Source: an uncultured Acidimicrobiaceae bacterium (GTDB lineage: Bacteria; Actinomycetota; Acidimicrobiia; Acidimicrobiales; RAAP-2). Taken from it: DNA of 58,492 bases. The notes below the pieces were generated by a model. That model searched no databases. It was not told the DNA's origin and saw only the letters and a program-made list of their open reading frames with translations. Within the stretch, counting starts at the first letter, position 1; every line of letters starts with the position of its first letter. Below, in pieces: positions 1 through 8,465 of this stretch. Position numbers and translations under genes: made by a program. The stretch spans positions 1 through 58,492 of the forward strand of contig CAITPI010000018.1 of NCBI GenBank assembly GCA_903894295.1, written 5' to 3'.

Positions 1-334
1 ACGGCCTGGTCCCGGCGGGTCCAGCCGACTGCCGACCCGCCGTCGTTGTCCGCCTGGTCAACGCGGGACCGCCTCTCGTCACGACTGTCGATGCTTCCGG
101 GTTCACTCACGGGAGTCACGATAGCGAGGCAACCTGTGAGGACCGGCCAAAGGGACAGAGCCGTCGGTCGGCCGGCCCGAACGGCGACCGGTTGACGCCC
201 GGCGGTCCGGTGACCGCAGCAAGGCGGCCCCGGGGTGAATCTAGAGTCTTGACGGTCGCCGGTGCGCTGTGCGAGATGTCACCGGACATCGTTGAGCAGG
301 TGTCACCGGACATCGTTGAGCAAAGGAGTCGGCC
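1..334. other. non-coding leading segment
   Basis: No gene is recognised here. A weak promoter-like TTGACG lies at 249-254, with only CGAGAT at the -10 distance. The right end holds the tandem repeat described separately. An upstream gene may lie outside the window. Confidence 0.5.
277..322. repeat. 22-bp direct repeat, two copies at 24-bp period
   Basis: The 22-mer starting TGTCACCGGACA occurs identically at 277-298 and 301-322, separated by GG, and ends 12 bases before the GTG of the EthD-like gene. Each copy starts with a half-palindrome TGTC-ACCG-GACA, so the pair could be two operator half-turns for a repressor of that gene. It could also be the multiple terminal repeat of a lost insertion sequence (IS21-type ends carry such repeats), but no transposase is nearby. 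Confidence 0.7.
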
Positions 335-1066
335 GTGGAAAAAGTGATCTACCTGATCTGGGGGAAGGGCGACGCCTCGACCGGCGACGGCGTGCGGGAT
401 CGTCTGCTGGAGGACGTGGTTCCTGCCATGCGTGAGGCCGGAGTGCGGTTTGTCACGGTGAACGTGCACGATGGGGTGGCCGACGAGGTGCCGTCGCCGG
501 CTCCGGTTCCGGCCGACGAGGATCCGCACATCGCCGAGGTCTCGGTCTGGTTCGACTGCTACGAGCGTCGGTTGGGGGTTGACGGGTTGATCTCCTCGTT
601 GGGCCGGGCCTGGGCGGCCTACCTCGTGGTGGAGTCGGTCTACGAGGACTACGGCACCACGCCCCACGCCGGTCCCCGGACCTGGCCGGATGGTGAACGC
701 TCCCCGGGGGTGATGACGCTCGCCCTCATCCACCGGCCCGAGGGCCTGGACTACCGGGAGTGGATCGAGCGGTGGCACGGAACCCAGTCTCCGGAGTCCG
801 GCCGGCTGCAGCCCCGCACCCGGTACGTTCGCAACGAAGTCGTCCGTTCCCTGACGCCCGGAGCCCCCGAGATCGACGGGATCGTGGAAGAGTGCTGGCC
901 CTCGGCCGGGCACGTGAAGGACCCGATGCTGTTCTTCAATGCCTCGAGTCCCGAGCAGTTGAACGACCACGTCGGCCAGATGATCACCAACGTGCAGGCC
1001 TGCCTTGATCTCGGCCGGCTCCGGTCCTCGACGATGAGCGAGTACCTCGTGGCCCCACTGGACTGA
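335..1066 (+). CDS. EthD domain-containing protein
   Basis: A 243-residue soluble protein. The second half (about residues 128-200) reads as an EthD/dimeric alpha-beta barrel segment: LIHRPEGLDYREWIERWHG, a conserved RY.RNEVVR stretch, then a DGIVEECW segment. EthD proteins are small ferredoxin-fold proteins usually accompanying oxidative or ring-cleaving catabolism. The exact role is unknown for most members, and the length here suggests two half-barrels in one chain. The GTG start has GGAG at 325-328 in front of it. It is monocistronic, about 150 bases before ychF, and behind a tandem repeat that could control it. Substrate cannot be inferred. Confidence 0.7.
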   Translation: MEKVIYLIWGKGDASTGDGVRDRLLEDVVPAMREAGVRFVTVNVHDGVADEVPSPAPVPADEDPHIAEVSVWFDCYERRLGVDGLISSLGRAWAAYLVVESVYEDYGTTPHAGPRTWPDGERSPGVMTLALIHRPEGLDYREWIERWHGTQSPESGRLQPRTRYVRNEVVRSLTPGAPEIDGIVEECWPSAGHVKDPMLFFNASSPEQLNDHVGQMITNVQACLDLGRLRSSTMSEYLVAPLD

Positions 1067-1220
1067 CCGAAGGGTCCGGCGACCTTGTCCGACATGGGCA
1101 GGGCGGTGCCGGTGGTGGTTTGTCGAACCGGGCCCGACACCTCGTAAGGTGTTTCTGGCCGGGTGACCGGCAAGAGGTGGTCCGGGCCCGGCCCGAGACC
1201 CGGCTACGGAGGAATCACCA

Positions 1221-2306
1221 GTGGGACTGTCCATCGGCATCGTCGGTCTGCCCAACGTCGGCAAGTCGACCCTGTTCAACGCCCTGACCCGCAACGATGT
1301 TCTCGCGGCCAACTACCCCTTTGCCACCATCGAACCCAATGTCGGCGTGGTGGCTGTCCCGGACCCGCGGCTCGAACAGTTGGCGGAGCTTTATGAAAGC
1401 AAGGAGATCCTGCCTGCATCGGTGACCTTCGTGGACATTGCCGGCATCGTGAAGGGTGCCTCGGAGGGTGAAGGACTGGGCAACAAGTTCCTCGCCGCCA
1501 TCCGCGAAAGCGACGCCATCTGCCAGGTGGTCCGGGTCTTCACCGATCCCGACGTCATCCACGTGGACGGCCGGATCGAGCCGGCCTCCGACATCGAGAC
1601 CATCAATACCGAGCTGATCCTCGCCGACCTGCAGACGGTGGACAACGGGATCACCCGGCTGGCCAAGGAGTCCCGCAAACAGCCGGAACTTGTTCCCCAG
1701 TTGAAAGCCGCCGAAGCGGCCCGGGCGATCCTTGACGACGGCCGGACCATTGCCTCGGCCGCCGCCCGGGGCGAGATCGACGTCACGCTCCTGCGGGATC
1801 TTCACCTCCTGAGTGCCAAGCCCTTCATCTACGTCTTCAACGTCGACGAAGGGTCCATCGGGGACGAGGGCCTGCGGGAGCAGTTGGCGGACTTGGTGGC
1901 TCCGGCCGAAGTCGTGGTGGTCTGCGCCCAGATCGAAGCGGAGTTGGCCGGCATGGAGCCCGCCGAAGCGGCCGAGTTGTTGGCTGACTACGGCCAGGAG
2001 GAAAGCGGCCTGGCCCAGTTGGTGCATGTCGGATTCGCCACCCTGGGCCTTCAGACCTACCTGACGGCGGGCCCCAAGGAGGCCCGGGCATGGACCATCC
2101 ACATCGGGGACACCGCGCCCCAGGCGGCGGGAGTGATCCACACCGATTTCGAGCGGGGGTTCATCAAGGCCGAGGTTGTGAGCTTTGACGACCTGATCGA
2201 AGCAGGATCCATGGCCGCCGTCCGGGCGGCGGGCAAGGCCCGGGTGGAGGGCAAGGAGTATGTGATGCAGGACGGTGACGTGGTGGAGTTCCGTTTCAAC
2301 GTCTGA
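1221..2306 (+). CDS. ychF: ribosome-binding ATPase YchF (OLA1 family)
   Basis: An Obg-class P-loop protein of 361 residues, the usual family length. The G1 loop GLPNVGKST begins near residue 8, G3 is [10 protein letters not shown] near residue 72, and the G4 position reads NVDE rather than NKxD, the family feature that gives ATP rather than GTP preference. The C-terminal ~85 residues form a TGS domain ([13 protein letters not shown] onward). YchF binds the ribosome/70S and is linked to translation and oxidative-stress control. GTG start with GGAGGAA at 1206-1212. Stand-alone gene; nothing unusual. Confidence 0.95.
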   Translation: MGLSIGIVGLPNVGKSTLFNALTRNDVLAANYPFATIEPNVGVVAVPDPRLEQLAELYESKEILPASVTFVDIAGIVKGASEGEGLGNKFLAAIRESDAICQVVRVFTDPDVIHVDGRIEPASDIETINTELILADLQTVDNGITRLAKESRKQPELVPQLKAAEAARAILDDGRTIASAAARGEIDVTLLRDLHLLSAKPFIYVFNVDEGSIGDEGLREQLADLVAPAEVVVVCAQIEAELAGMEPAEAAELLADYGQEESGLAQLVHVGFATLGLQTYLTAGPKEARAWTIHIGDTAPQAAGVIHTDFERGFIKAEVVSFDDLIEAGSMAAVRAAGKARVEGKEYVMQDGDVVEFRFNV

Positions 2307-2414
2307 ACCGGTGTCGGCGTCTTCCTCCGGCCCAACGCGGCTTTACTGGTGGCGTGAACCGACCGATTCAGCACGTGTTGCCGTTGTTGTCCGAACCCGA
2401 CCGGGTGCGCTGAG

Positions 2415-3239
2415 ATGACCGGGACAGGTGGGGAAGTGACCGGGGTGACGGCCCCGGTGGTCGTTCGTCTGGAAGACGTTTCGGTCGTCCGCAACGGCAC
2501 CTTTTTGCTGTCGTCGGTGTCGTGGACCATCGAGGCCGGCCAGCACTGGGTGCTGCTCGGCCCCAACGGTTCAGGCAAGACCACCTTGTTGCGGATCGTC
2601 GGCTCGGGACTCTGGCCGACCTCCGGCGTCGTGGAGATCCTCGGTTGCCGCCTCGGCCGGGTCGACATGCGGCAACTCCGCAAACGCATCGCCCAGATCA
2701 GCGCGTCGATGGCCCGGAACCTGCGGGGGGACCAGCTGGCCCTCGACGTGGTCCTCACCGGTCGCCACGCGGCGCTCGAGACCTGGTGGAACGAGTACAC
2801 CGACGACGACCGGGCCGAAGCCCGCTCGCTGCTGGCCGCCGTCGGTCTCGGAGACGAGACGTTTCTCATGCGCCCGTTTGGCCACCTCTCCGAGGGGGAG
2901 CGCCAACAGGTCCTCGTGGCCCGGGCGTTGATGGCCACGCCGGAACTGCTGCTCCTGGACGAGCCGGTCGCCGGCCTCGACCTCGGGGCTCGTGAGCACC
3001 TGCTGAACCGGCTGTCGGCACTGGCCGAGGAGGTGGCCGGACCCCCCATGGTGATGGTGACCCATCACGTGGAAGAGATCCCGTCGGGCATGACCCATGC
3101 CGCCCTCCTGCGGAAGGGACATCTTGTTGCGGCCGGTGCGATCGACGACGTGCTGACCAGCGACCGGATCTCCGATGTCTTTGGTGTGGAGTTGACGCTC
3201 CGGCGCGACAACGGACGGTGGTCGGCCCGGGGAGTCTGA
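2415..3239 (+). CDS. ABC transporter ATP-binding protein
   Basis: A single nucleotide-binding domain: Walker A GPNGSGKT near residue 54, signature LSEGERQQ near 159, Walker B LLLLDEP, and the switch His in VMVTHHVEEIP. No permease or binding-protein gene is adjacent, so it may be an orphan ATPase of the YlmA/ModF-like kind that acts with distant partners or in a cytosolic role. The N-terminal ~12 residues (MTGTGGEVTGVT) are probably dispensable. An in-frame GTG at 2448 is an alternative start behind a GGGGAAG at 2430-2436. A short hairpin follows the stop. Confidence 0.85.
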   Translation: MTGTGGEVTGVTAPVVVRLEDVSVVRNGTFLLSSVSWTIEAGQHWVLLGPNGSGKTTLLRIVGSGLWPTSGVVEILGCRLGRVDMRQLRKRIAQISASMARNLRGDQLALDVVLTGRHAALETWWNEYTDDDRAEARSLLAAVGLGDETFLMRPFGHLSEGERQQVLVARALMATPELLLLDEPVAGLDLGAREHLLNRLSALAEEVAGPPMVMVTHHVEEIPSGMTHAALLRKGHLVAAGAIDDVLTSDRISDVFGVELTLRRDNGRWSARGV

Positions 3240-3268
3240 CCTTTAGCATTGTCCCGACAGATCCGCTT

Positions 3269-3285
3269 TTGGCCCTTCGGGCCAA
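3269..3285. terminator. hairpin after the ABC ATPase gene
   Basis: Perfect 7-bp stem TTGGCCC / GGGCCAA with a TTC loop, 30 bases after the ATPase stop. There is no T-run, so it would be an I-shaped terminator at best. Confidence 0.35.
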
Positions 3286-3313
3286 TCCCCCGTGAAGCCA
3301 AGGAGCCACAGCC

Positions 3314-3937
3314 ATGACGACGGAGAACGCCACCACCCCCGAAGAGGTCGACTTCTGGTTCGACCCGCTCTGCCCGTGGGCCTGGATCTCCTCCCGCTGG
3401 ATCCTCGAGGTCGAGAAGCTGAGGAACATTGCCGTTCGTTGGCACGTCATGTCCCTGTCGTATCTGAACGAAGGCCGGGAACTGCCCGAGGCCTACGTCG
3501 AGTTGATGGCCCAGGCGTGGGGGCCGGTCCGGGTCTGTATCGCCGCCGAGCAGACCCACGGCAACGAAGTCCTCGGCCCGCTCTATGAAGCCCTGGGCAA
3601 GCGGTTCCACCTGGAGCAGAAGCCCAAGGATCGGGCCACCATCGAAGAAGCGTTGGCCGAAGTGGGACTGCCCCTCTCCCTGGCTGACGCCATGGACACC
3701 GATGCCTACGACGAGGCGTTGAAGGCGTCCCACCACTCCGGCATGGACCAGGTGGGTATGGACGTCGGCACCCCGGTCATTGCCGTGGCCGGAACGGCGT
3801 TCTTCGGTCCGGTGGTGACGCCGGCCCCGAAGGGTGAAGCCGCCGCCCGTCTGTGGGATGGGGTGGTGGCGGTGGCGTCCACGCCCGGCTTCTACGAACT
3901 GAAGCGGACCCGGACGGTCGGGCCTTCGTTCGAGTAG
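3314..3937 (+). CDS. DsbA-fold oxidoreductase, mycothiol-dependent nitroreductase (Rv2466c) family
   Basis: A 207-residue thioredoxin/DsbA-fold protein. [48 protein letters not shown] and AFFGPV with a FELKRTR-like tail match the mycobacterial Rv2466c family, whose members use mycothiol for reduction of electrophiles. The Rv2466c active site is CPWC. Here the second Cys is Ala (CPWA), so it is a monothiol version, which still allows a mixed disulfide with mycothiol. ATG with AAGGAG at 3300-3305. Monocistronic between two hairpins. Function in vivo is not established for this branch. Confidence 0.85.
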   Translation: MTTENATTPEEVDFWFDPLCPWAWISSRWILEVEKLRNIAVRWHVMSLSYLNEGRELPEAYVELMAQAWGPVRVCIAAEQTHGNEVLGPLYEALGKRFHLEQKPKDRATIEEALAEVGLPLSLADAMDTDAYDEALKASHHSGMDQVGMDVGTPVIAVAGTAFFGPVVTPAPKGEAAARLWDGVVAVASTPGFYELKRTRTVGPSFE

Positions 3938-3973
3938 CCGAACGGGGCCGGTCGCGGGCATCCACCATCCCGG

Positions 3974-3995
3974 AAACCCTGCTGGTTAGGGTTTT
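3974..3995 (+). terminator. intrinsic terminator
   Basis: Stem AAACCCT / AGGGTTT (7 bp) around a GCTGGTT loop, ending in TTTT, 37 bases after the nitroreductase-like gene. It is AT-rich for this sequence, as expected of a genuine terminator. Confidence 0.55.
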
Positions 3996-4030
3996 CGTTA
4001 CAACGGACGCTGTTCGGGGAGGTGATGTCC

Positions 4031-4903
4031 GTGGTAGTTGTCCTGGTCATCGTCATCGCATGGGCTGTGGTTCTGGGCCCGGGAATTATCCGTCGCTACC
4101 TGAAGGGTGGCATCGGATCGATCCATCACTTCCACCACCAGTTGGAGATCCTCGAGCAAAACGCCGTCACCCCTCCCATGTCCGCTCCGGCCTTTCGGCT
4201 CCACGTCGTGGATGGCACCGGCGCCATCACCGATGGCGACAGCCCGGTGGAACCGACCGTTCCGATACTCACCGTGGTGCGGCCCAAGGAGACGCTGCGG
4301 CCGGCGCTCGCTTTCCTCGGCCAGGACCCCGTCCCGGCGGTGGACGAATCCGATGTCCACGGAACCGCCGGCCTTCCGACGGCCGAGCGTCTGTCCAGCG
4401 GTTGGGACCGGACCGGACTGCTCGGCCCCGATGGCTACGAACGCACCTACGATCCCGGAGCCTATGCCCGCTCGGTCGGCCATCCGGCCGGGGAGGGGTT
4501 GGCCGGACGCACGCCGGATCTCCGGCCTCGTCGCGACCGAACCGAATTGTTCGACGTGTCGGCCCGTTTGCAGCATCGAAGTGTGGAACTGCACCACCGT
4601 CAACTCCTTCGTCAGCGCCGGCGCGACACGCTTGTGGTCCTGGTTGCCGTCTTCGCCCTGACGGCCATCGTCGGCTTCGTGCCGGGCGCGTCGGTGGCCT
4701 GGCTGGTCACCCTGGTCTCGGGTGTCTCCCTGGCGGGCTACGTCTTCTTGCTGGTGCACCTGCGTCGGCGGGCCGAGGAGCACGAGCGCAAACTGCACTA
4801 TCTCGATGGTGGGGCCCGTCGGGCGCCGGGCTTCGTGGATGACGAACGACGTCAGCCGGGCCGGAGTGACCACCCTTCCGTCCAGACCGCAGCCACCCGC
4901 TGA
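4031..4903 (+). CDS. membrane protein, SepX/GlpR-like divisome protein
   Basis: One N-terminal membrane helix (VVVLVIVIAWAVVLGPGII) is followed by about 180 hydrophilic residues, then RQRRRDTLVV and two closely spaced membrane helices (about residues 205-250) with a short basic tail LRRRAEEHERK. This layout, the early conserved S..HF...L..LE segment and the RRR before the helix pair match the actinobacterial SepX/GlpR proteins that support FtsZ-ring assembly. The match is by architecture, so treat it as probable. GTG at 4031 is chosen because GGGGAGG at 4016-4022 is 8 bases away; GTG 4022 and ATG 4025 are in frame but too close to it. Confidence 0.6.
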   Translation: MVVVLVIVIAWAVVLGPGIIRRYLKGGIGSIHHFHHQLEILEQNAVTPPMSAPAFRLHVVDGTGAITDGDSPVEPTVPILTVVRPKETLRPALAFLGQDPVPAVDESDVHGTAGLPTAERLSSGWDRTGLLGPDGYERTYDPGAYARSVGHPAGEGLAGRTPDLRPRRDRTELFDVSARLQHRSVELHHRQLLRQRRRDTLVVLVAVFALTAIVGFVPGASVAWLVTLVSGVSLAGYVFLLVHLRRRAEEHERKLHYLDGGARRAPGFVDDERRQPGRSDHPSVQTAATR

Positions 4904-4976
4904 TCCTCCAAGACTGCGAAGTCCCGTCCCGTCCCTTTCCGCTCCGGCCCGTTCGGGCGGTCCCGGCTTCTTCCCC

Positions 4977-4988
4977 TAGCCTTGGCGT
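4977..4988 (+). promoter_or_regulatory. leaderless promoter of the GNAT gene
   Basis: TAGCCT (-10) is followed by exactly 6 bases and then the GTG start, so transcription should begin on the start codon. No ribosome-binding site is present. Confidence 0.5.
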
Positions 4989-5624
4989 GTGACCGGCCCT
5001 CCCTCCCTTTGGCCACCGCTTCGTCGGGCCGGGATGGCAGACGTGCCCGCGGTGGTGCTCCTGGTCGAGTCGGCCTACCGGGGCGACTCGGGCCGGCTCG
5101 GGTGGACCACCGAGGCCGATCTGCTGGACGGACGTCGTACCGACGAAGAAGCGGTCGGCAGTGTCATCGACTCGCCGAACTCCCGGCTGCTGGTCGTAGA
5201 TGCACCCGAGGGGAGTCGGGCGTCCGGGCCGTTGCTCGGCTGCTGCCGGGTGGACCGTCACGCCGGTCTGGCCCACTTCGGGATGTTCGCTGTGGCGCCG
5301 CTCGAGCAAGGATCCGGACTCGGTTCGGCCCTCCTGGCCGAAGCGGAACGGATCGGCCGGGACGAGTGGCGACTGGACGCCATGGAACTCGAGTGTCTGG
5401 CTCCCCGGAGCGAACTGCTGGCCTTCTACGAACGGCGGGGTTATGTGGCCACCGGGGAACGCCGACCTTTCCCCTACGACGATCCCCGTTTCGGAATCCC
5501 CCGTCAGGACGGCCTGGAGTTCCTCGTTCTGACCAAGGATCTCCGCCCGGGTCGTCCCGGTGGGACGACCTATCCCAGTTCGGTGCCGACCACCGACACG
5601 AAGGAGACCATCTCGCCGGGATAG
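4989..5624 (+). CDS. GNAT family N-acetyltransferase
   Basis: A 211-residue acetyl-CoA-dependent acyltransferase. The fold is readable from an N-terminal LRRAGMADVPAVVLLVESAYRG, the motif-A segment GMFAVAPLEQGSGLGSALL (pyrophosphate-binding loop QGSGLG) and the motif-B segment LLAFYERRGYVATG. The acceptor is unknown. The last ~55 bases overlap the 3' end of the convergent thiolase gene, and the C-terminal tail after VLTKDLRP is low-complexity and probably not conserved. The leaderless-type promoter supports the GTG start. Confidence 0.85.
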   Translation: MTGPPSLWPPLRRAGMADVPAVVLLVESAYRGDSGRLGWTTEADLLDGRRTDEEAVGSVIDSPNSRLLVVDAPEGSRASGPLLGCCRVDRHAGLAHFGMFAVAPLEQGSGLGSALLAEAERIGRDEWRLDAMELECLAPRSELLAFYERRGYVATGERRPFPYDDPRFGIPRQDGLEFLVLTKDLRPGRPGGTTYPSSVPTTDTKETISPG

Positions 5625-6760
5625 CCACCGAGGTTGTGGGTGAGGGCCAGGGTCTTGTCCGTGTCGATCTGGCGTTCGGGGGTGGCTTCGCCCCGGAGTT
5701 GCAGCCAGGTCTCGAAGAACATCCGGAGGCCCGACGCACCGACCGGGTGGCCGAAGCTCTTCAGGCCCCCATCGGGGTTGACGGGCAGAACCCCGTCCCG
5801 GTCGAAGGTGCCCGCCAGCACGTCCCGCCAGGCCGTGCCCCGTTCGGCGAAGCCGAGATCCTCCATGAGGACCAACTCGGTCGGGGTGAAGCAGTCGTGG
5901 ACCTCGGCCATGGCCAACTGGCCCCGGGGGTCGGTGATGCCGGCCTGTCGATAGGCGTCCTCAGCCGCCTGGGCGCACTCGGGAAACCATGTGTAGTCAT
6001 AAGCGGGGTCGATCAGACCTGATCCGCTGCCCGCCGAGAACGACAGGGCCTTGATGTAGACGGGTTTGTCGGTGTACTTGTGGGCGTCTTCGGCCCGGAC
6101 CACGATCGCCGCGGCCGCACCGTCGGCCACCCCGGCGCAGTCAAAGACCCCCAACCGCCCCGCCACCCGGGGTGAGGCACAGATGGTCTCGGTGGTGACG
6201 GCCTTGCGGAACTGGGCCCGGGGGTTCAGGGCGCCGTTCTGGTGGTTCTTCCACGAGATGCGGGCCAGTACTTCGGTGAGCTCGTCCTCGCCCACCCCGT
6301 ACTTCTTGCCGTAGGCGGGAGCCACCATGGAGAACATGGCCGCCGCCGTCAGGGTGCGGGCCGTGCCGTCACCGGGGATCGGGAAGGCGTTCAGGCCCTG
6401 GTAGCCGGAGTCCTTGACCTTCTCGGCGCCGAGCGCCATGGCCACGTCGTAGGCGCCCGAAGCCACCGCATAGGCCGCGGCCCGCAGGGCTTCGGACCCG
6501 GTGGTGCAGTAGTTCTCGACCCGGGTGACCGGCTTGCCTTCGAGCTGGAGGGGCCGGGCCAGGGTGACTCCGCTCATGCCGGACTGGGCGGTCCCGAACC
6601 AGTAGGCATCGACATCGTCCCGGGCGATGCCGGCCGAGGCGAACGTCTCCTCGGCGGCGTCGATGATCAGGTCGTCCAGACTCTTGTCCCAGTGTTCGGC
6701 GAATCGGGTGCAGCCCATGCCGACGATTGCCACGCGGTCCTTGATGCCGTGTGAAGCCAT
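5570..6760 (-). CDS. thiolase family protein (SCP2-type acetyl-CoA acetyltransferase)
   Basis: 396 residues. The nucleophile Cys is in VENYCTTGSEAL, the HDCFTPTE segment supplies the first His, and GGLKSFGHPVGASG the second. The end reads THNLGG rather than the C-x-G loop of classical thiolases, as in SCP2/Ltp-type enzymes. It probably catalyses the final C-C cleavage of an acyl-CoA chain, by thiolysis or a retro-aldol as in steroid Ltp2. The ATG at 6760 is chosen (AAGGGAAAG upstream), although the frame is open further. It begins 14 bases after the HMGCS/OB-like gene, so the two are an operon and probably a complex. Confidence 0.88.
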   Translation of the reverse strand: MASHGIKDRVAIVGMGCTRFAEHWDKSLDDLIIDAAEETFASAGIARDDVDAYWFGTAQSGMSGVTLARPLQLEGKPVTRVENYCTTGSEALRAAAYAVASGAYDVAMALGAEKVKDSGYQGLNAFPIPGDGTARTLTAAAMFSMVAPAYGKKYGVGEDELTEVLARISWKNHQNGALNPRAQFRKAVTTETICASPRVAGRLGVFDCAGVADGAAAAIVVRAEDAHKYTDKPVYIKALSFSAGSGSGLIDPAYDYTWFPECAQAAEDAYRQAGITDPRGQLAMAEVHDCFTPTELVLMEDLGFAERGTAWRDVLAGTFDRDGVLPVNPDGGLKSFGHPVGASGLRMFFETWLQLRGEATPERQIDTDKTLALTHNLGGYPGEMVSFVSVVGTELG

Positions 6761-6774
6761 GGTGATCTTTCCCT

Positions 6775-8202
6775 TCAGTCCTGGTCGCCCCGGACCAACG
6801 GCCGGGCCTTCCAGAAGTAGTCGTGTATGCCGTCCGCACTGAACAGCCTCCGGAACGTCATCTCCACCCGGTCGCCGATGTCCACGGTGTCGGCGTCCAC
6901 ATCCGTCAACTCCACCGGGAATCGTCCGCCGCCGTCGAAATCGAGGACGGCGAAGACGATGGGCGGACTCGGCGAGTAGGCCAGGCGGTCGATGGTGTAG
7001 GTCGTGATGGTGGCTTCGGTGTCGGCCAAATCCACCGGTTCCATGTCGTCGACTGCGCCGCCCTGCATGGAGATCCGGGCCGGAGGCAGGTGGATCGCCT
7101 CGCTGCTCCGGTCTTTCGATCCGACGAAACCGAACTTCCATGATTCGTTGCGCCAGGCGGCCGAAGAGGACACCCGGGCCGGTTCCGGCCGGCGGGGAGG
7201 CTCGGTGGTGACCATGCCCCGCCAGGTCAGGAACTTGCCATAGGCCAGTGGTGCACCCGAGGCGATCTGGGACCGGACCGGCCGGGGCGGCGTCCAGTCG
7301 GCCCGGGCGTCGGTCACCCGGAAGAAGAGGGCGTCAGCCCCGTCGGCCAGCGAGAGCACGGCGATGACCTCGCCCGGCCGGGCCGCTTCGACCATGGCGG
7401 CCAGCACGAGGCCGACCTGGGCGGTGCCGCACTGTCCGACCGAGTCGTTGAGGTCGTCAACGAGCGCATCGGCCGGGACGCCAAGGGACCGGGTGACCGC
7501 CCTGGCGGCCCGGGTGTGCATCCCGACCACCACGACATGGTTGACCGATTCGGCATCGAGGCCGGCGTGTTCGAGACCGGTCGTCCAGGCCTGGGTGCCG
7601 AGCGGTACGTAGCGGGTCTCGCCGAAGCGCTCTTCCCACGTCCGGGAGCGCCGCTCGCCGGGCGCCCGCCAGCGGTCGAGGAACTCGTCACTGACCGAGG
7701 CGCCGCCGAGATATTCGGCCAGCACCGGATGGTCCGGTGTGCCGTCGCCGACCAGCAGGGCAGCGGCCGCATCGCCGCCCGCCGACTCGTCGGTCGAGGT
7801 GGGAAGTCCGTCCCGCAGGTCGGAGACCACCACGAGTTGGGTCGATCCCGGGCTCATGAGGGCCGCCTGAAGGGCCCCGACGCCTGAACGGAGCGCGCCT
7901 CCGAAGTCGAAGGCCGGCGTCGAGGCCGGGAGCCGCAAGGCGGCATGCAGGGTGGTGGCGTTGGTCTTGTCCAGATAGGCCGGAGTGGCGGTGGCCAGCC
8001 AGAGACTGTCGGGAACTTTGCCGGGAGCCGACCGCAGGGCCAGCCGGGCCGCTTCGACGCCCATGGTCGTGGTGTCCTCGTCGTGGGACGCCACGGCCCG
8101 GGTGCCCTTGCCGCCGCCCGAGCCGAACAGGGGGGCGATATCGGTGCGGGCCAGGCGACGGAAGGGGACGTACCCGGCGGCGCCAACAATGCCTCGTGTC
8201 AT
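6775..8202 (-). CDS. HMG-CoA synthase/KAS III-like protein fused to a DUF35 OB-fold domain
   Basis: 475 residues. Residues 1 to about 300 have the thiolase-superfamily fold of HMG-CoA synthase/KAS III (start IVGAAGYVPFRRL, DDLNDSVGQCGTAQVGL near residue 265). Residues about 320-475 are an acyl-CoA-associated OB domain (IVFAVLDFDGGGRFPVELTDVD and VGDRVEMTFRRLF-like ending). The nucleophile site reads GGALRSGVGAL instead of an AC(x)GG motif, and the only Cys in the protein is the one at about residue 265. The Zn-ribbon cysteines normally preceding the OB domain are also absent. It therefore probably acts as a structural or substrate-channelling partner of the downstream thiolase. AAGGAC precedes the ATG. 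Divergent from the acyl-CoA dehydrogenase genes. Confidence 0.82.
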   Translation of the reverse strand: MTRGIVGAAGYVPFRRLARTDIAPLFGSGGGKGTRAVASHDEDTTTMGVEAARLALRSAPGKVPDSLWLATATPAYLDKTNATTLHAALRLPASTPAFDFGGALRSGVGALQAALMSPGSTQLVVVSDLRDGLPTSTDESAGGDAAAALLVGDGTPDHPVLAEYLGGASVSDEFLDRWRAPGERRSRTWEERFGETRYVPLGTQAWTTGLEHAGLDAESVNHVVVVGMHTRAARAVTRSLGVPADALVDDLNDSVGQCGTAQVGLVLAAMVEAARPGEVIAVLSLADGADALFFRVTDARADWTPPRPVRSQIASGAPLAYGKFLTWRGMVTTEPPRRPEPARVSSSAAWRNESWKFGFVGSKDRSSEAIHLPPARISMQGGAVDDMEPVDLADTEATITTYTIDRLAYSPSPPIVFAVLDFDGGGRFPVELTDVDADTVDIGDRVEMTFRRLFSADGIHDYFWKARPLVRGDQD

Positions 8203-8309
8203 GAACAGTCCTTAGGTTCGGGTCGTGTGGTGCTCGGGTCCGGCGGTTGTCTGGCCAGGTTGGCTGCCCGTTTCGGGCCAACCGTTCGCATGACCGGTGC
8301 CAAACATCC

Positions 8310-8353
8310 TATGATGGAAACAGTATCTGACGGTCAGTCAGAAAATGACCGTC
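8310..8353 (+). promoter_or_regulatory. promoter with TetR-type palindromic operator
   Basis: -10 TATGAT at 8310-8315 (weak -35). CTGAC-G-GTCAG, a perfect palindrome, lies at 8327-8337, and the larger perfect 8-bp inverted repeat GACGGTCA-N9-TGACCGTC spans 8329-8353. It sits just downstream of the expected transcription start of the rightward operon and within the 263-base divergent spacer, the classical place for a repressor that releases on acyl-CoA binding. No tetR gene is in the block. Confidence 0.6.
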
Positions 8354-8465
8354 GGCCTGAAGTGGTCCGGCCCGCTCCCTTGCGCCGTCGGACCTGCGGA
8401 CGGGCCGGTAAAGGTTGTCGAGCAGCATCCACCATCACCAAAGCCACTACCCCCGAGGAGCGGAC

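Noticed and set aside
116-1312. 398-codon open frame on the minus strand
   Set aside because: It lies antisense to the EthD-like gene and ychF, its translation is Arg/Gly/Pro/His-rich without any family motif; a typical high-GC shadow frame.
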